A DNA stretch of 64,000 nucleotides from Eumeta japonica (taxonomy: Eukaryota; Arthropoda; Insecta; Lepidoptera; Psychidae): positions 1 to 64,000 of the forward strand of contig BGZK01002048.1 in the NCBI GenBank assembly GCA_005406025.1. The letters are read 5' to 3'. The position numbers were made by a program, and so were the translations under genes. Below, piece by piece: positions 37,570-49,078 of this stretch (the stretch's first letter is position 1; each line of letters begins with the position of its first letter). Below the pieces are notes generated by a model. That model saw nothing but the letters and a program-made list of their open reading frames with translations, was not told the DNA's origin and did not search any database.

Positions 37570-38379
37570 GATCAGACTAGACTCGAATAAGCGCCTATCG
37601 GCGTCCGCACTTCCTGCGTCGTCCGAATTTTGTTTTGGATATCAGTGAAACGCCTTAATGCGCAAACTTATTTTTGTAGCTCACGAAACGAGTTCTTTAG
37701 AATTTTTGTGGCCACTTTTAGTTTAAGAACTGCGAGTAAATGTAATTCTGTAATAATTTTACAACCGAGAAAAAATGGCGTAATTTTTGACTTTTTTCCT
37801 TTTAAACAATAACTATGACGCTAGTTCCAAGTTTGTAGATGTACTTGAAGTAGATAGTAGTATGTTGATGATTGGTGAGTAAATTAGTGAGCGTTCGACA
37901 CATTAACGAATCTTTTATGGCAAGGTATTTAATATAACTATATTTATTGGAAACTATTAATTAGGAAAATTACCTAAGTAGATTTTGAATTTTTTAGTCT
38001 TTAGTTTGCATTTGTGGGAAAAATAGAGAAATACTTAAAATTCCCGTTGGCTTTTCTAGAAAAAGGATTTCGTGGATAGTCGTTTGCGATTTAGCAGAGC
38101 CACTGTCGTGACCTCTGCACAAAATGTGCGAATTAATTTTGATGTCGTTGATATCAAGGAAACGAAATTGAATAATAAAGTTCATCGTTATTGTTGAACG
38201 ACGTAATAATCATTGATTATACTCATAACGTCAAAATTCATCGATTGTCAATCTCAGAAGATCGGCGACGGGTCAGCCAAAACCTTTTCCTACGAATATT
38301 TATTCATGAGCACACAGATGTCGGGGTTGTCGTGATTGATTTTTATTTTTTTATTTTATATTGTTTCAGCATTATTCTG
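37570..38379. other. Stretch without a recognised gene
   Basis: AT-rich; the short open frames have no features. It leads into the GC-rich island. Confidence 0.4.
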
Positions 38380-39030
38380 TTACCGGCAGCTATACGGATA
38401 GCAGCAGCCGGATCTGGCGCGAGGCCAGCGGCGGCGCGCTCTGCGTCGTGACGCTGGCGTGACAACTTTTATAAGACACGTTACGTTCCTGGAATGTGTC
38501 AAAGATAAAACGCTACGAATATAAGCGGCGTGACAGAAACGCCGCCGGTCGGAGGAATTCGAATTGATGAGTTAGTTAAGCGTCTGTAGGGAGTCGGCCG
38601 GCGGAGAGAAACCGCGGCCGGGCCGGCGCTCCGCTGACGGTTCCGGGCGGCTGTGAGACACCGTAAGCACCCTTATTCTACAGTTTCAAACTCTATTTTA
38701 ATTTTCACATGAATCAAACTCACCTACGTGTTAAATTTTATTGATGATTTCGCGTTGTCACGTCAGTCTTCATTAATATTTGTTTCGTGCGCCAATAAAA
38801 ATTTAGTTGAAAATTAGCATTAAAATCGACGGTCGGAAAGGATGCGATACGAGTGCGACGTCCGCCGGTCACTCGTGCGAGCGGCACAGGGTCGCGAGCG
38901 CAGTATGCAGGATGCACCGCGGGCCGAGGCGACACGCGCCGCCCGCCTCACTCCGAGCGACTGCCGCCCGGGCCGCGCGCCGTCGCGCCCCGCGCCGGCC
39001 GCCCGCCCCGCCCGCGCCCACCCGCCCGGG

Positions 39031-39082
39031 ATGCACTCGCAGAATCCGCGGCGGTCGCTTGCCGTCGCACGCTCTTCTATCG
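39031..39082 (+). CDS. Candidate short first coding exon
   Basis: ATG at 39031 has a purine at -3 (GGGATGC) and reads MHSQNPRRSLAVARSSI plus one base before a good donor (CG/GTAGGT). I do not recognise the peptide. In the same frame the sequence is open upstream to 38842, so a longer first exon is also possible. A transcript crossing to a downstream acceptor would be needed to support it; none could be identified in the window. Confidence 0.15.
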
Positions 39083-39304
39083 GTAGGTCTAGTGATCTTT
39101 TTGAGTGTATGTGTATACAAATGGTGTCAGTTTATAATACATGTGTTCATTTATTTTGCGTTCGAACCGTAAGCGAGTTGAAAACGACAGGTGCGGGGCG
39201 GGAGCGCGGCGAAGGCACGCACCGGCGTAGGGCGAGGGCGGGGGTTGGTCCTGCGCGCTGCGTGACGCATCTCGTGTAGTGTTGCGTGGCGTGCCGCAAC
39301 CGCA

Positions 39305-39314
39305 GCGCCATCTG
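39305..39314 (-). promoter_or_regulatory. CTCF-like core motif
   Basis: CAGATGGCGC on the minus strand matches the YAGRKGGCRS core. It is the same word that recurs in the minisatellite at 47986-49077, here in a GC-rich island. Confidence 0.25.
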
Positions 39315-39570
39315 CAGGGTGGAGGCAGTCGGCGCGGCGACGGCCGCCGACGGCCACGTGCCGGCCGCGCCCCCCGCACGTACCGCGTCGCCGTATATCT
39401 GTTCGTCGACAGTATCATAATGTCCACCTATTAAAGACACGAAAAATTGGTTGCCTGTAAAGTCGGTATACGGGCGAAAGTTTTACGTGACAACGACTTT
39501 GAATGGTAAAATCATTTTAATGTGAATATTCATTCGTATAGTAGGAAGAAGGATGAAATAATAGTAACAA

Positions 39571-39628
39571 TTTAAAACATTTATTTATACAAAGAATTAT
39601 ATTTAAAACATTAATTTATACAAAGAAT
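39571..39628 (+). repeat. 27-bp tandem duplication
   Basis: Two copies of a 27-base unit (39571-39597 and 39602-39628), starting TTTAAAACATT and ending ACAAAGAAT, differ at one base. A recent small duplication. Confidence 0.85.
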
Positions 39629-39629
39629 C

Positions 39630-41724
39630 TCGCACTGAATTTCATATTAACAAAATTTTATTTTTACATACATACGTATTTATATACAAATATACATACA
39701 ATAACTTGCAATACATTTGCAAGCTGCACTAATTCTCTAGTGCTGCGCGCGGCAGACCGATCATAGTTGAGTGGGAGAGAGACGCAAGGCATTCGGCGGG
39801 CCTCTCGTTCGGTGACTCATCGTAACGTTACCGAGCGTTACACTTTTCATAAGTGACTCCCAGCCGCAACCTAATTTAAGACGTTGTCACGTCAAAACTC
39901 TTTTTCTCTTTTCAACGACATAAAAATGAATTCTAACTTTCGTCACGTCCACCCTTGCATTTACAATTACTGCTAAATGGTCAGATTAATTCCTTATGAT
40001 TATATAAAGTACGTCAATTAAAATGATGTCTTAACAAATCCCCGATTACCATATTACAATTAATGGCCGTTGTCGGTGTATGCGTGCAAACGAACCATAA
40101 TTTATACGCATTTATTTGCGTACGCAATTATGTATCACATTACTTCCTACGTCTCGGTTTCATCAAAATTAATACAAGGTAATTATCAGAAATTGACGCA
40201 AAATTACACGAAGATCTAGGGCCGAATAAAAACTGTAAGATATGTTTTGCGCTGAAACGTTGATTTTAGCCGGGACTAACCAGCATATTCTTTCCGTCAA
40301 AAACATATAAAATCATAGTTATCCTTTTAAAAAAAGAAAAATAGTGCGTGGAATGCCTCCACGCGGAAAAAGTGAAACTTCGTAATGTGGAAATGAAAAT
40401 AGAAAGGGGTAGAAATTGCCTTTTTCGTCGCACGTTACAATTGCGAGACGAAATCTACCGACTCACTCTGTTTTTCTCTCCTACTTTCTAGCTTTGTGTG
40501 ACTTTCTTTCTCTCTCCCTCTTGCGTTGGAATATTACACGCAACTCGTTGCTAACGCTCGCGATGGCCTGTAACAGGTACACTAGGCGCATGCGTTCAAG
40601 TGCCACGCATTCACTCTCGCTCTGCCTCTTTCTATTCCCCCTCCCCAGGAGCATTGAACGTTTATCGCAACAGTGCTTTCATACCCCCTCCACGTTAGCG
40701 TTAAAAGTTTAACGCAACCTTGTTGGAAGTCGCATTAGAAGTTTCACTTTAAAAACTATACCGTCTCACAACAGTTTCGCCGTAAAAAGGCATGCGGCGT
40801 CGGTGCGTCCGTGATCTTTTAAGCAAAGATATACGGAGAGCGTTACGAGAAGCTGTAGCCATCGTTCGAGAAGCGAAACCAAAAGAAATTGCTCACAAAA
40901 AGAAATGAAATCTCATCAAAACTCTTATGAAAAGTATGCTATGTTATATCTCAAACCACTCACCACAAAAAAGTTTGATATTCCAAGAAGAGTCAGGTCA
41001 GTCGTAGTATAATACCTTTAACTATAAAGTTAACAAATCATAAGAAAATCATCTTAACACTACACAAGTAAAATAAAGAAGAATTTATAAACAATAATTA
41101 ATGATTATTTGCTATAAATTACCCTATTTCATTTTCTTTGACTGTTATGAAAAATCATCATGAAGATCAGGATGAACTGTTATGAAAAATAAATTTTATT
41201 AATTTTTTTTTTAATACATTAGTTGCTTCATGCTCAACAAATAATCCAAAAGTAGAGTATATCCTCATACTTTATGACTTCCAAGTCCAAAAAGTTCAAG
41301 ATTTAAATAACATTACATTGGATCATTATTGTCTATACACAATTATTTTGCTACTACAATCTTAAGACAACTATTGAGAAATTTATTAATTTTATAATAA
41401 ACAACAGGACAATTGCATGACTCCTTTCGGGATCTCAAATTTTTGCATGGCGACATTAAACACTTTAACCTTGAAAAAAATACGAGACTTGACACAATTT
41501 TTAGAAGACGTACTTTTCATGGGATTTTTCCTTGTAATGGGCAATTCTCATTTCGTGATTCCATTTCTTTATCTTTATCTAAGAGAATCCAGTTGCTGTG
41601 ATTTATGATTTTCTCTAATCGGGTACTTACTGAAATGTTGTTTTCCCTCTTATCGTCGTTTGTTACTAAACTTTGGCTTATGATCCCAAAGTGGAAAAAT
41701 TTTTATTTATTAGAATAATTTTAT
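39630..41724. other. Non-coding stretch
   Basis: A pyrimidine-rich zone with CTCTCTCTC-type words lies near 40480-40640. No supported gene. Confidence 0.4.
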
Positions 41725-41850
41725 ATAATAAGCTTGAAGCAGATTTCATTGCTTTCGTACAAATGAAATAGACGGAGACTCTGTAAATGTGGAATCGGCT
41801 CACTGATTCACCTCTCCTTGTTGTACAGACCGAATGGCTGTAACTAGTAT
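41725..41850 (+). repeat. Dispersed repeat, CTGGAAGC...CTCCTATGGTC family, copy 2
   Basis: ATAAGCTTGAAGCAGATTTC, CTTTCGTACAAATGAA, GAGACTCTGTAAATGTG and GATTCACCTCTCCTTGTTG align with 37050-37155. Confidence 0.5.
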
Positions 41851-42034
41851 GATTCTCGAGCAATTAATGTAGGTTTCAAATCGTAGACATTACATTAAAT
41901 AAAATTAAAATCTCTTTAAAGCAACAGTAAAGAAGTAAACTCGAATCTACGCAAAAGCACGACTTTAAACTTAGATGACAATAATTGATATTGACGCTTA
42001 CAAAAATTATAAAATAAATTAAGAAAATAAATAC

Positions 42035-42576
42035 AAATCGCTTTCAAAAACCAATTAAATTATTTTTTTAAACAGACTTCAAAAACAAGTAATTAGTTGT
42101 TTTTGGAGTCGGTTCCAGTTAAAGATAAATCAGATACGGTTAGAAGATCTCTTTTTTGATTCAAAAATTAATGTTTTATATTAATGTTTATAGATTATCT
42201 TTTATGCCCTGCTGTAGCTGAAACCGACTCCGTATACGATTAATAACTTATTTTAGTTCGAGTAATTATAACTTTAAAATATGTGAGTTACTTTGCACAG
42301 GAGTTAAGCTATGGTTAAAAAAATTGGCCAGGCATCTCATTCATTTTTGTACTGAGAAAGTGAAAAGCAGTTCCGATCCTGGATTTATTATCCACTGGTA
42401 ATAATTCCAGGGTCTTTACGTTCTTAGTTCAAACGCACCTTCCAAATTATTCTTATTCTTTAACGTCAAAAAAAATCTAAATCAATCCATAATTGACGAA
42501 ATTACAGCTGATTATTACACACAAAAAACATAGAGACGAACATATAACCTTTTCTTTTTTTGAAGTCGGTTATAAA
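42035..42576 (+). repeat. TTTTTGAAGTCGGTTAAAA-tailed repeat, copy B
   Basis: Starts with the fold-back left arm (AAATCGCTTTCAAAAACC), keeps TTGTTTTTGGAGTCGGTTCC, the ACCGACTCCG box, TTTTTGTACTGAGAAAGTG and AATTGACGAAATTA, and ends TTTTTTTGAAGTCGGTTATA. Shorter than copy A; the fold-back right arm is lost. Confidence 0.75.
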
Positions 42577-42879
42577 TTATTTATAACCAGCGTGTATCTC
42601 ATGACAGTTTCAATACGCCTAAATACGGCTAGGATACATTTTTTTTATAAAGTTTCGGTGTCTACCTTCTTGCTGCATCATCAGATCAGTTCCATGGTAT
42701 CATTTTCGTCAGAATCATTTGTTTATATTTGCTCTATTATAATTAACCAAATTTAATCGAGATGTGTCACCACCATCTTTGTCATAACTGAGGAGTTCCG
42801 GTGGCCACCTGTGGTCTTTTTCATCAATTCCACGTCACTATACTTTATAAATGCAAATGCTTGACTAATAGCTAGGAAC

Positions 42880-43105
42880 ACAATCGCTATGTGTCTGCTT
42901 ATAATATTTGAGGATGATCCTCAATTCCTCATGGATCTCTTCATCAGAAATGGATTTTGAAAAAAGTAGGACCAGTCAAGAAGCATCCTTTCAAATAAAA
43001 TAAGAATTATCCAAATCGGTTAATAAGTGATCAACTAATCACATAACAAACATACAGTCTAATTGAGAATCTCCTCTTTTTTTTTTTTGAAGTCTTTTTA
43101 AAACA
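42880..43105 (+). repeat. TTTTTGAAGTCGGTTAAAA-tailed repeat, 3' fragment
   Basis: TCCTCAATTCCTCATGGATC, CTTCATCAGAAATGGATTT, TCCTTTCAAATAAAATAAG and AATCGGTTAATAAGTG precede a CTCCTC-T(n)-GAAGTCTTTTTAAAA tail. It lies directly after copy B with a short unrelated insert. Confidence 0.65.
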
Positions 43106-44844
43106 TAAGGCAATCGATATAGAAAGCTCTGCGCAGATCTGAGAAAGCACGTGTTGGAGTTCGCACTTGACCGTAGACTTATGGCTCTCATATTAGATCT
43201 GTTTTGAATATTTGACTATAAGATCTTATTGAACTCACTTATTTTTGTACCAACTCACAAAATAATTACCATAAATTTTCATGTGGATACTTAGTAACAA
43301 TGGGAAATAAATAGTTTTGTGATAACTTCCCAACCAACAAAACTCATGCTTTAATATATTTTCTTACTGTATTCCAAATATTAACTATATTCCGAATTTC
43401 AAGTGTGCTAAATGACGGACGAATGGTGAATGGGTGTGTGAAAAAAAAGCGAAACTTTTATAGTGATATTTTCTAAACTTTATTCATTATACCTATTGTC
43501 GCTTTCGAAATTTAGTTAACTACAGTTACTAATGTAAGTTTAGGCTTTTACTCGTATTTGTCATAAAAAAAAACTTGCATTTTGCGCTTAAGCCTCTGGC
43601 GAGAGAGATAACTTGCGAGATGGGAGGAAAAATTGTCTTAAGCAGTTCCTGTTTCTAAGAAAATTTGAATTGGACAAGAAAAACCTTTCTCGTGATATTG
43701 AAATTAGTGTTGATCACGTAAATGACAAAGATGTGATTTCAGATGACGTCCGATTCAACTGCAAAAACAACATCCATCTTGTGAGGAACAAGAAATAAAC
43801 GTGGAAAGGGATTAAGTCGTTTTTGTCACTAAAAATGACTATTTCATCACTCCCGCAGAAGTGCACTTTTCAGGAATAATGCTATTAAACTATTATTTCA
43901 AGAGTTTTGGAGTTAAATGATGTTTGGGATGTCGATGCGAAATAATAAGGCCTACAATGTGCATAAAAACATTCAAAACCTTTTTAGTTTCACAAAAAAC
44001 GGCGAAAAATGGGTTTTATTTTACGTTTTAAAAATAAGGAATTTGATTTTTTGGAAAATTAATACGAGCTCAATATTTACAGGCCATTTGTATATTTTGA
44101 AAATATGCCGACAAGTTTTTGAGTGGCGGCGCTTTGACCACCTGTCAGTCCACTGCATTGATGCTACACCGATAAATATCATGACATGAATTCGATTTAT
44201 ATTCGTCGTTATGATTATAAATTGTTGATCTCGAAACCTTTAAGTTTCTTGTTGTAAATAAAATTAAAAATAAATCAAACAAGTGATTGTAGCGTTCAAT
44301 GTAATGTTGAAAGAATAAACAAATCATATTCACAATGTTTGACTATATATATAATAAATTTACTTTATTTACAAATAAGTCTTTCGGACTGTAAACCGGC
44401 GATAGGTTGAAGATGACACGTCAACGACGGCCAGCACCATGGGCGACCGCCGCTGACGTTACGACCTCTGAGGTCGTGCAATTTGGAGCACTTCGACAGT
44501 AAAAAGTTCAAACGACGTTCGTATCCATCGCAAGAACGATGTCCGAACGAAACGAACGCAAAAAAGAAGAACGTGCCAATTGTCACATAATCACTAACAG
44601 AATTATTCATGCAATTTTGATACGAAAAGAATTTGTCATAAATTCAAACATCAGAGCGTTTCGAATAAAGCAACCGCAAACGCTCGTCCACCGCGAACAA
44701 GGCAAATACACTTATACTAATGAACAGAGACAAGAAACCTGAACTGGGCATAGCACCAAGAAGTTTAAATTTTGATATTGTAACTATTTTGATATTAGAC
44801 GTTGGTATATACTTTGATCTCACACGTCGCTAATAGTTATCTAT
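43106..44844. other. Gene-free stretch
   Basis: Open frames at 43613-43798 and 43917-44189 are on the same strand and rich in charged residues but match no family I know. A GC-richer patch at 44390-44580 includes the near-palindrome CGACCTCTGAGGTCG. Confidence 0.35.
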
Positions 44845-45050
44845 ATCTAATGGGAGTGGGCACATGGAGTGTTGATTGAGCCTCCGGAACTCTCATTAAC
44901 TGGACGGAATGCAGCAACGGAAGCTGCTACTTTACGTCTGTATTCTGTGAGAGTGTTGTACCTCACAGGTCGAGCCGATCACATTTTCACGCTGCAGCCA
45001 AGTTCGACAAAGCACGGCTGTACCACAGTAGAATCTTCCTCAAATTTTAC
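44845..45050 (+). repeat. Dispersed repeat, CTCCGGTGGC family, partial copy
   Basis: TGAGCCTCCGGAACTCTCAT, TTTACGTCTGTATTCTGTGA, CTCACAGGTCGAGCCGATC and ACATTTTCACGCTGCAGCC align with the second half of 35880-36240. Confidence 0.6.
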
Positions 45051-46008
45051 ATATAACTTAACGTGGATTTTACTGTTTGCTGTGGATTGTTGCATGAATA
45101 AACCAATTCTTGAATTCTTCTAAATATTTAACATTTGTAGACAAAAACTTGATTACTTTAAGCGTAATTACTTCACATACCAACTTAATACGAATCTATC
45201 GTGTTTATTTAAAAATATCGGCAAGGCACCCTGGTTTCACAAGCCTTCTTAGCGCTTGTCTAATTCACTTTCATGCAAATATTTTCAGCACGGGTATAGT
45301 CCAGCTAATAACAAATATACATCCTCTATGTAATCATAAGAATAATTTCAAATTTTTATACACGTCTAGACCTTAATTTTCAAATGTGCTGTATAGAAAT
45401 TCTCGATCAGTTTCAGTTCATCAGTGTTACAGTCAGGAACGCGCGAGCCTTCCATTTTGAAATATCTTCAGAAATTTATTAAGTTATGACTCTGAGATGC
45501 AAAAGTATTTTTCAAGTTTTTTGGACATCGAAATATTTGACTTTGTGTGCGACTAGCGAAACGACTTACGATTAAGGAAACAAATGATGGCGCTGCAATC
45601 TGCTGATCCCGTGAAAAATTACTGCGGCCGCGTCTCCGGTCCGGTCTAGATACAGGATGGCTTTATCTGAAGTACAAACACACGCCTTCACAAATCAATA
45701 TCATCTTGTGTATTGTATGTAATATACAATAATTTTAGAGCAACGCCATAGGATCATTAATTTGTAGTAGTCTATGCGATTTATACCGCATTCACAATGT
45801 TATTTGTAATTTTTAAAGAAAACTACAATTATTGATATCTTATATATATGAATAATACAATTTTCTTAGTGGCCTAAAACACGCGAATATAGAAAAACTT
45901 TCATATCGTTTCTCACCTTAGTTCCATTTGCGTCAAGCAATCAATCAAATTTTATATCAATTTCAATTCTATAAAAGCTACATAGATACATATATAGACA
46001 CACACACT
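45051..46008. other. Non-coding stretch
   Basis: No gene or recognised repeat. Confidence 0.4.
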
Positions 46009-46046
46009 CACGCATGCACGCACACACGTGTGTGTGCGTGTGTGTG
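46009..46046. repeat. Palindromic (CA)n(TG)n alternating purine-pyrimidine tract
   Basis: Nineteen successive pyrimidine-purine steps without a break, CA/CG steps on the left and TG/CG steps on the right, meeting at a CACGTG centre. The tract is both self-complementary and a classic Z-DNA-prone sequence. Confidence 0.85.
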
Positions 46047-46139
46047 TTAATGTGCGTTAAAAAGTGTTTTTTTTAAACATTTGTACTAATCTACCAATAA
46101 ATTTCGACATCTAAACAGCTATTCTCCTTAAAAAAACAA

Positions 46140-46560
46140 CGTCGATAGCATTTGCTGGTGACTCCGCCCGCATGGACGTAGAATAATTTTCCTTCATGTT
46201 GTGTATCGACCGATCACGCTCCCAATCAAGATTCCTATCGCTATCCCATTTTCGATTCCGATCTCGGTCCTGTTCTAGTACTGGTCTGTGCTCTCGCATC
46301 CTATCGCCGTCCAATTTTCGATTCCAGATCCTCGTCTTGGGCTCAGAGATTCCGATTCCGATGGTATTCCCGATTCTGATCCCTGTTTCGATTCCGATTA
46401 TTACTTCGTATTACTTCTCATTTCGATTTCGGTTACGGTCTTAATTCTGATTTTCATCCCACACTCGATTTTCGATACTGCAACCGCTCACCATTCCGAG
46501 TTGAATGAAGCCAGAGCGAATGGCTAGTATCAGAATAAAATTTAGGCTACATTACTCAAG
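46140..46560 (+). repeat. Dispersed repeat with degenerate GATTCC-type core, copy 2
   Basis: Begins TGACTCCGCCCGCATGGAC, then TGTATCGACCGATCACGC, a long run of imperfect GATTCC hexamers, and ends AGAATAAAATTTAGGCTAC. It is the inverted counterpart of 196-630. Confidence 0.75.
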
Positions 46561-47985
46561 AGTAAAAGAATTTTTAGAATCTGTATTGGTAGAAATATGA
46601 AGATGAAGCCAAGGAGACGTATTAATAGTATATTTTATAAAGTAAGCTTTTATTTAAAGGAATTATTAGAATCGATTAAATAGCATAGATTTACAGACAA
46701 CGTCAGTTACAAAGTTTTTTTTCCTTTTTTCAGAAACTATCCCATTCATCTTTACTATATCATCAGTTTCATAAAAAAATGTTCAATGGCTTAGGCACGC
46801 GAAGAAAACAAAAACAAAATGCATATATAGAAAATAATCTATTGTAGAAGAAACGAAATTTAATCACAATCCATTCAGTTTTTCAGAGATTGACCCGGAG
46901 AGACCAACACTTTATCGTCATATCGTCGTCGATACTACGAAACTATTAATTACGCAACTGCATGTTCTTACTGTGTCCTAAATTTGATTAAAAACGCTTA
47001 AATCACTTTTTAATTGTAAGAGTACATGCAAAAAGTAAAATTTAAAATTGAGTAAAAAAAAAGAGTAAAATTTAAAATTGATAAATAAAAAAAGATGAAT
47101 TTATAACAAAATTTTACAAATATATAATATATTAATATAAATACATAAAATGTAGCCCATTTCTTATTCTAGCCAGTAATACACTTCCATTCAAAACTTA
47201 TCTGTTTATCCATTTTGGAGATTAGCTTGGACAAACAAAGAGACGGCCCTTTTATAGAAATCATATATAGCCTATGATATGTGCAACCCCATATTCCTAG
47301 ATGAATCAGATATTTTACTAAAATCGGACAAACCGTTCATAAATTATAAAAAGACATACAAACACAAAGACGCATTTTTTCAGGGCCTCAAAATAAATTT
47401 GATGAACATTCAAAATCATCTCGAAAGTCTATTGGGCAAAGTTAGGTAGCCTTTTTTATTTTCTTCATATAAATACATCATAAGGGCCAGGGTTATCAAA
47501 ATACAAACAATTGTGAAAAATATTTATCTTCTTAAAGGAAACACAGCGCTCTCAATACTTGGGACTATAATCATTACTATTATAATACCTAAATGATACC
47601 TATACTTGCCTACAGCGAAACAATATTAAAAATTCAAAATAAATGCGCATCATTAAACAAAAAATTCTACCTGCAAAAGACACTGCAGAAATATTGAAAA
47701 AATAAAAAATATATAGAATTAAAATCATCGAACAAAACAAATTCCTCAAGAAGTTCATTACATTGCATTAAATCTATTTTTTTACTATGCAATCATCAGG
47801 TACATCATATAGATTAGGTCGCTTTATTTTATGAATTTTGATTTTCTTTATTATTAATAGTTTTGTAGAAAAACATATATATTTTTTCTATGCACACTAC
47901 AGACTAGCGAACCCGGATTAACTTGCAATAAGTTGATGCTATGTGTATGGTGGGATTTGAAGTGTATTATTCCTTAAAAGTCCAA
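46561..47985. other. AT-rich stretch with repeat-end fragments
   Basis: Two stretches, about 46855-46915 (CAGTTTTTCAGAGATTGACC) and 47300-47380 (ATCGGACAAACCGTTCA), look like ends of lepidopteran repeats. Otherwise nothing. Confidence 0.4.
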
Positions 47986-49077
47986 GTTTTCTTCAAAAGC
48001 TCCATCTAACGATCTTAAATGTGGGTCACTGTGTTCTTTAAAAGTGCCATCTAATGGTCGAAAAATTTGAGACTGTTTTCATCAAAAACGCTATCTAACG
48101 ATCGTAAAATATATCACCGTTTTTTCCAAAGCGCCATCTGATGTATCGTAAAAGGTGAGTCAGTGCTTTCCTTAAAAGTGCCATCTGACGATCGTGAAAG
48201 GTAAGTCATTGTTTTCCTTAAAAGCGCCATCAAATGATCGTGAAACGTAAATCAGTCTATTCTTTAAAAACCCCATCTGTTAGATCGAGAAACGTAAGTC
48301 AGTGTTTACTTTATAAGCGCTATCTCATAGATCGTGAAATGAAAGTCTGTGATTTCTTTAAAAGCGCCATCTGACGATCGTGAAACGTAAGTATTTTTTT
48401 AAAAGCGCCATCTGTTAGATCAACAAAAGTACGTCAGTGTTTTTCTTATAAGCGCCATCAGATAGATCGTGAAATGCAAGTCAGTGTTTACTTTATAAGC
48501 GCTATCTCATAGATCGTGAAATGAAAGTCTGAGATTTCTTTAAAAGCGCCATCTGTTAGATCAACAAAAGTACGTCAGTGTTTTCCTTAAAAGCGCCATC
48601 TGGTAGATCATGAAATGTAAATCAATATTTTTCTTAAAAGCGCCATCTGTTGATCGTAAAATTTAAGTCACTGTTCTCTTAAAAAGCGCCATCTCATAGA
48701 TCATAAAATGTAAGTCATTGTTTTTATTAAAAGCGCCATCTGTTAGATTGAGAAACGTAAGTCAGTGTTTTTCTTATAAGCGCCATCAGATAGATCAGGA
48801 AATGTAAGTCATTGTTTTGCCTTAAAAACGCCATCTGTTAGATCATAAAAAGAAAGTGAGTGTTTTCCTTAAAAGCGCCATCTGTTAGATCGTAAAATGT
48901 AAGTCACTGTTTTCTTAAGAAGAGCCATCTCATAGACCGTGAAATGTAGGTCGCTGTTTTCCTTATAAACGCCACCACATACATCGTGAAATGTAAGTCA
49001 ATGTTTTTCTTGAAAGCGCCATCTGTTAGAGCGTAAAATATAAGTCAGTTTTTTTTTATTTTAAAGCGCCTTTTGTT
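47986..49077 (+). repeat. Minisatellite, about 24 units of 46-47 bp
   Basis: Typical unit: TTTTCCTTAAAAGCGCCATC then TGTTAGATCGTGAAATG then TAAGTCAGTG. Units diverge by substitutions and a TTAGAT/CATAGAT/GA length variation. Blocks of units recur (a two-unit motif at 48305 recurs at 48487), showing internal duplication. Ten units contain GCGCCATCT exactly. It does not encode a protein. Confidence 0.95.
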
Positions 49078-49078
49078 A

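Larger units (their letters stand above)
38380..39415 (+). promoter_or_regulatory. Large GC/CpG-rich island: candidate promoter and first exon(s)
   Basis: The most GC-rich kilobase of the window. A TATAAG box at 38470-38475 and a TCAGTC initiator-type word at 38763-38768 are present but unremarkable. Two 5' splice donors are plausible on the plus strand: CACC/GTAAGC (GT at 38663) and ATCG/GTAGGT (GT at 39083). All three plus frames and much of the minus strand are open at 38840-39280 simply because stops are rare here, so open frames prove nothing. A CTCF-like core lies at 39305-39314. I infer alternative first exons of a gene running rightwards, unproven. Confidence 0.35.

Noticed and set aside
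38842..39279. Arg/Ala/Pro-rich 145-codon frame and several overlapping frames
   Set aside because: Very high GC removes stop codons from several frames at once; no domain, so no protein is claimed beyond a low-confidence short exon.
44365..44610. 81-codon minus-strand frame in a GC-richer patch
   Set aside because: No recognised motif; short frames also run on the other strand.
47986..49077. CRISPR-like appearance of regularly spaced repeats
   Set aside because: The units are head-to-tail without unique spacers, differ from one another, and sit in eukaryotic DNA: a minisatellite.
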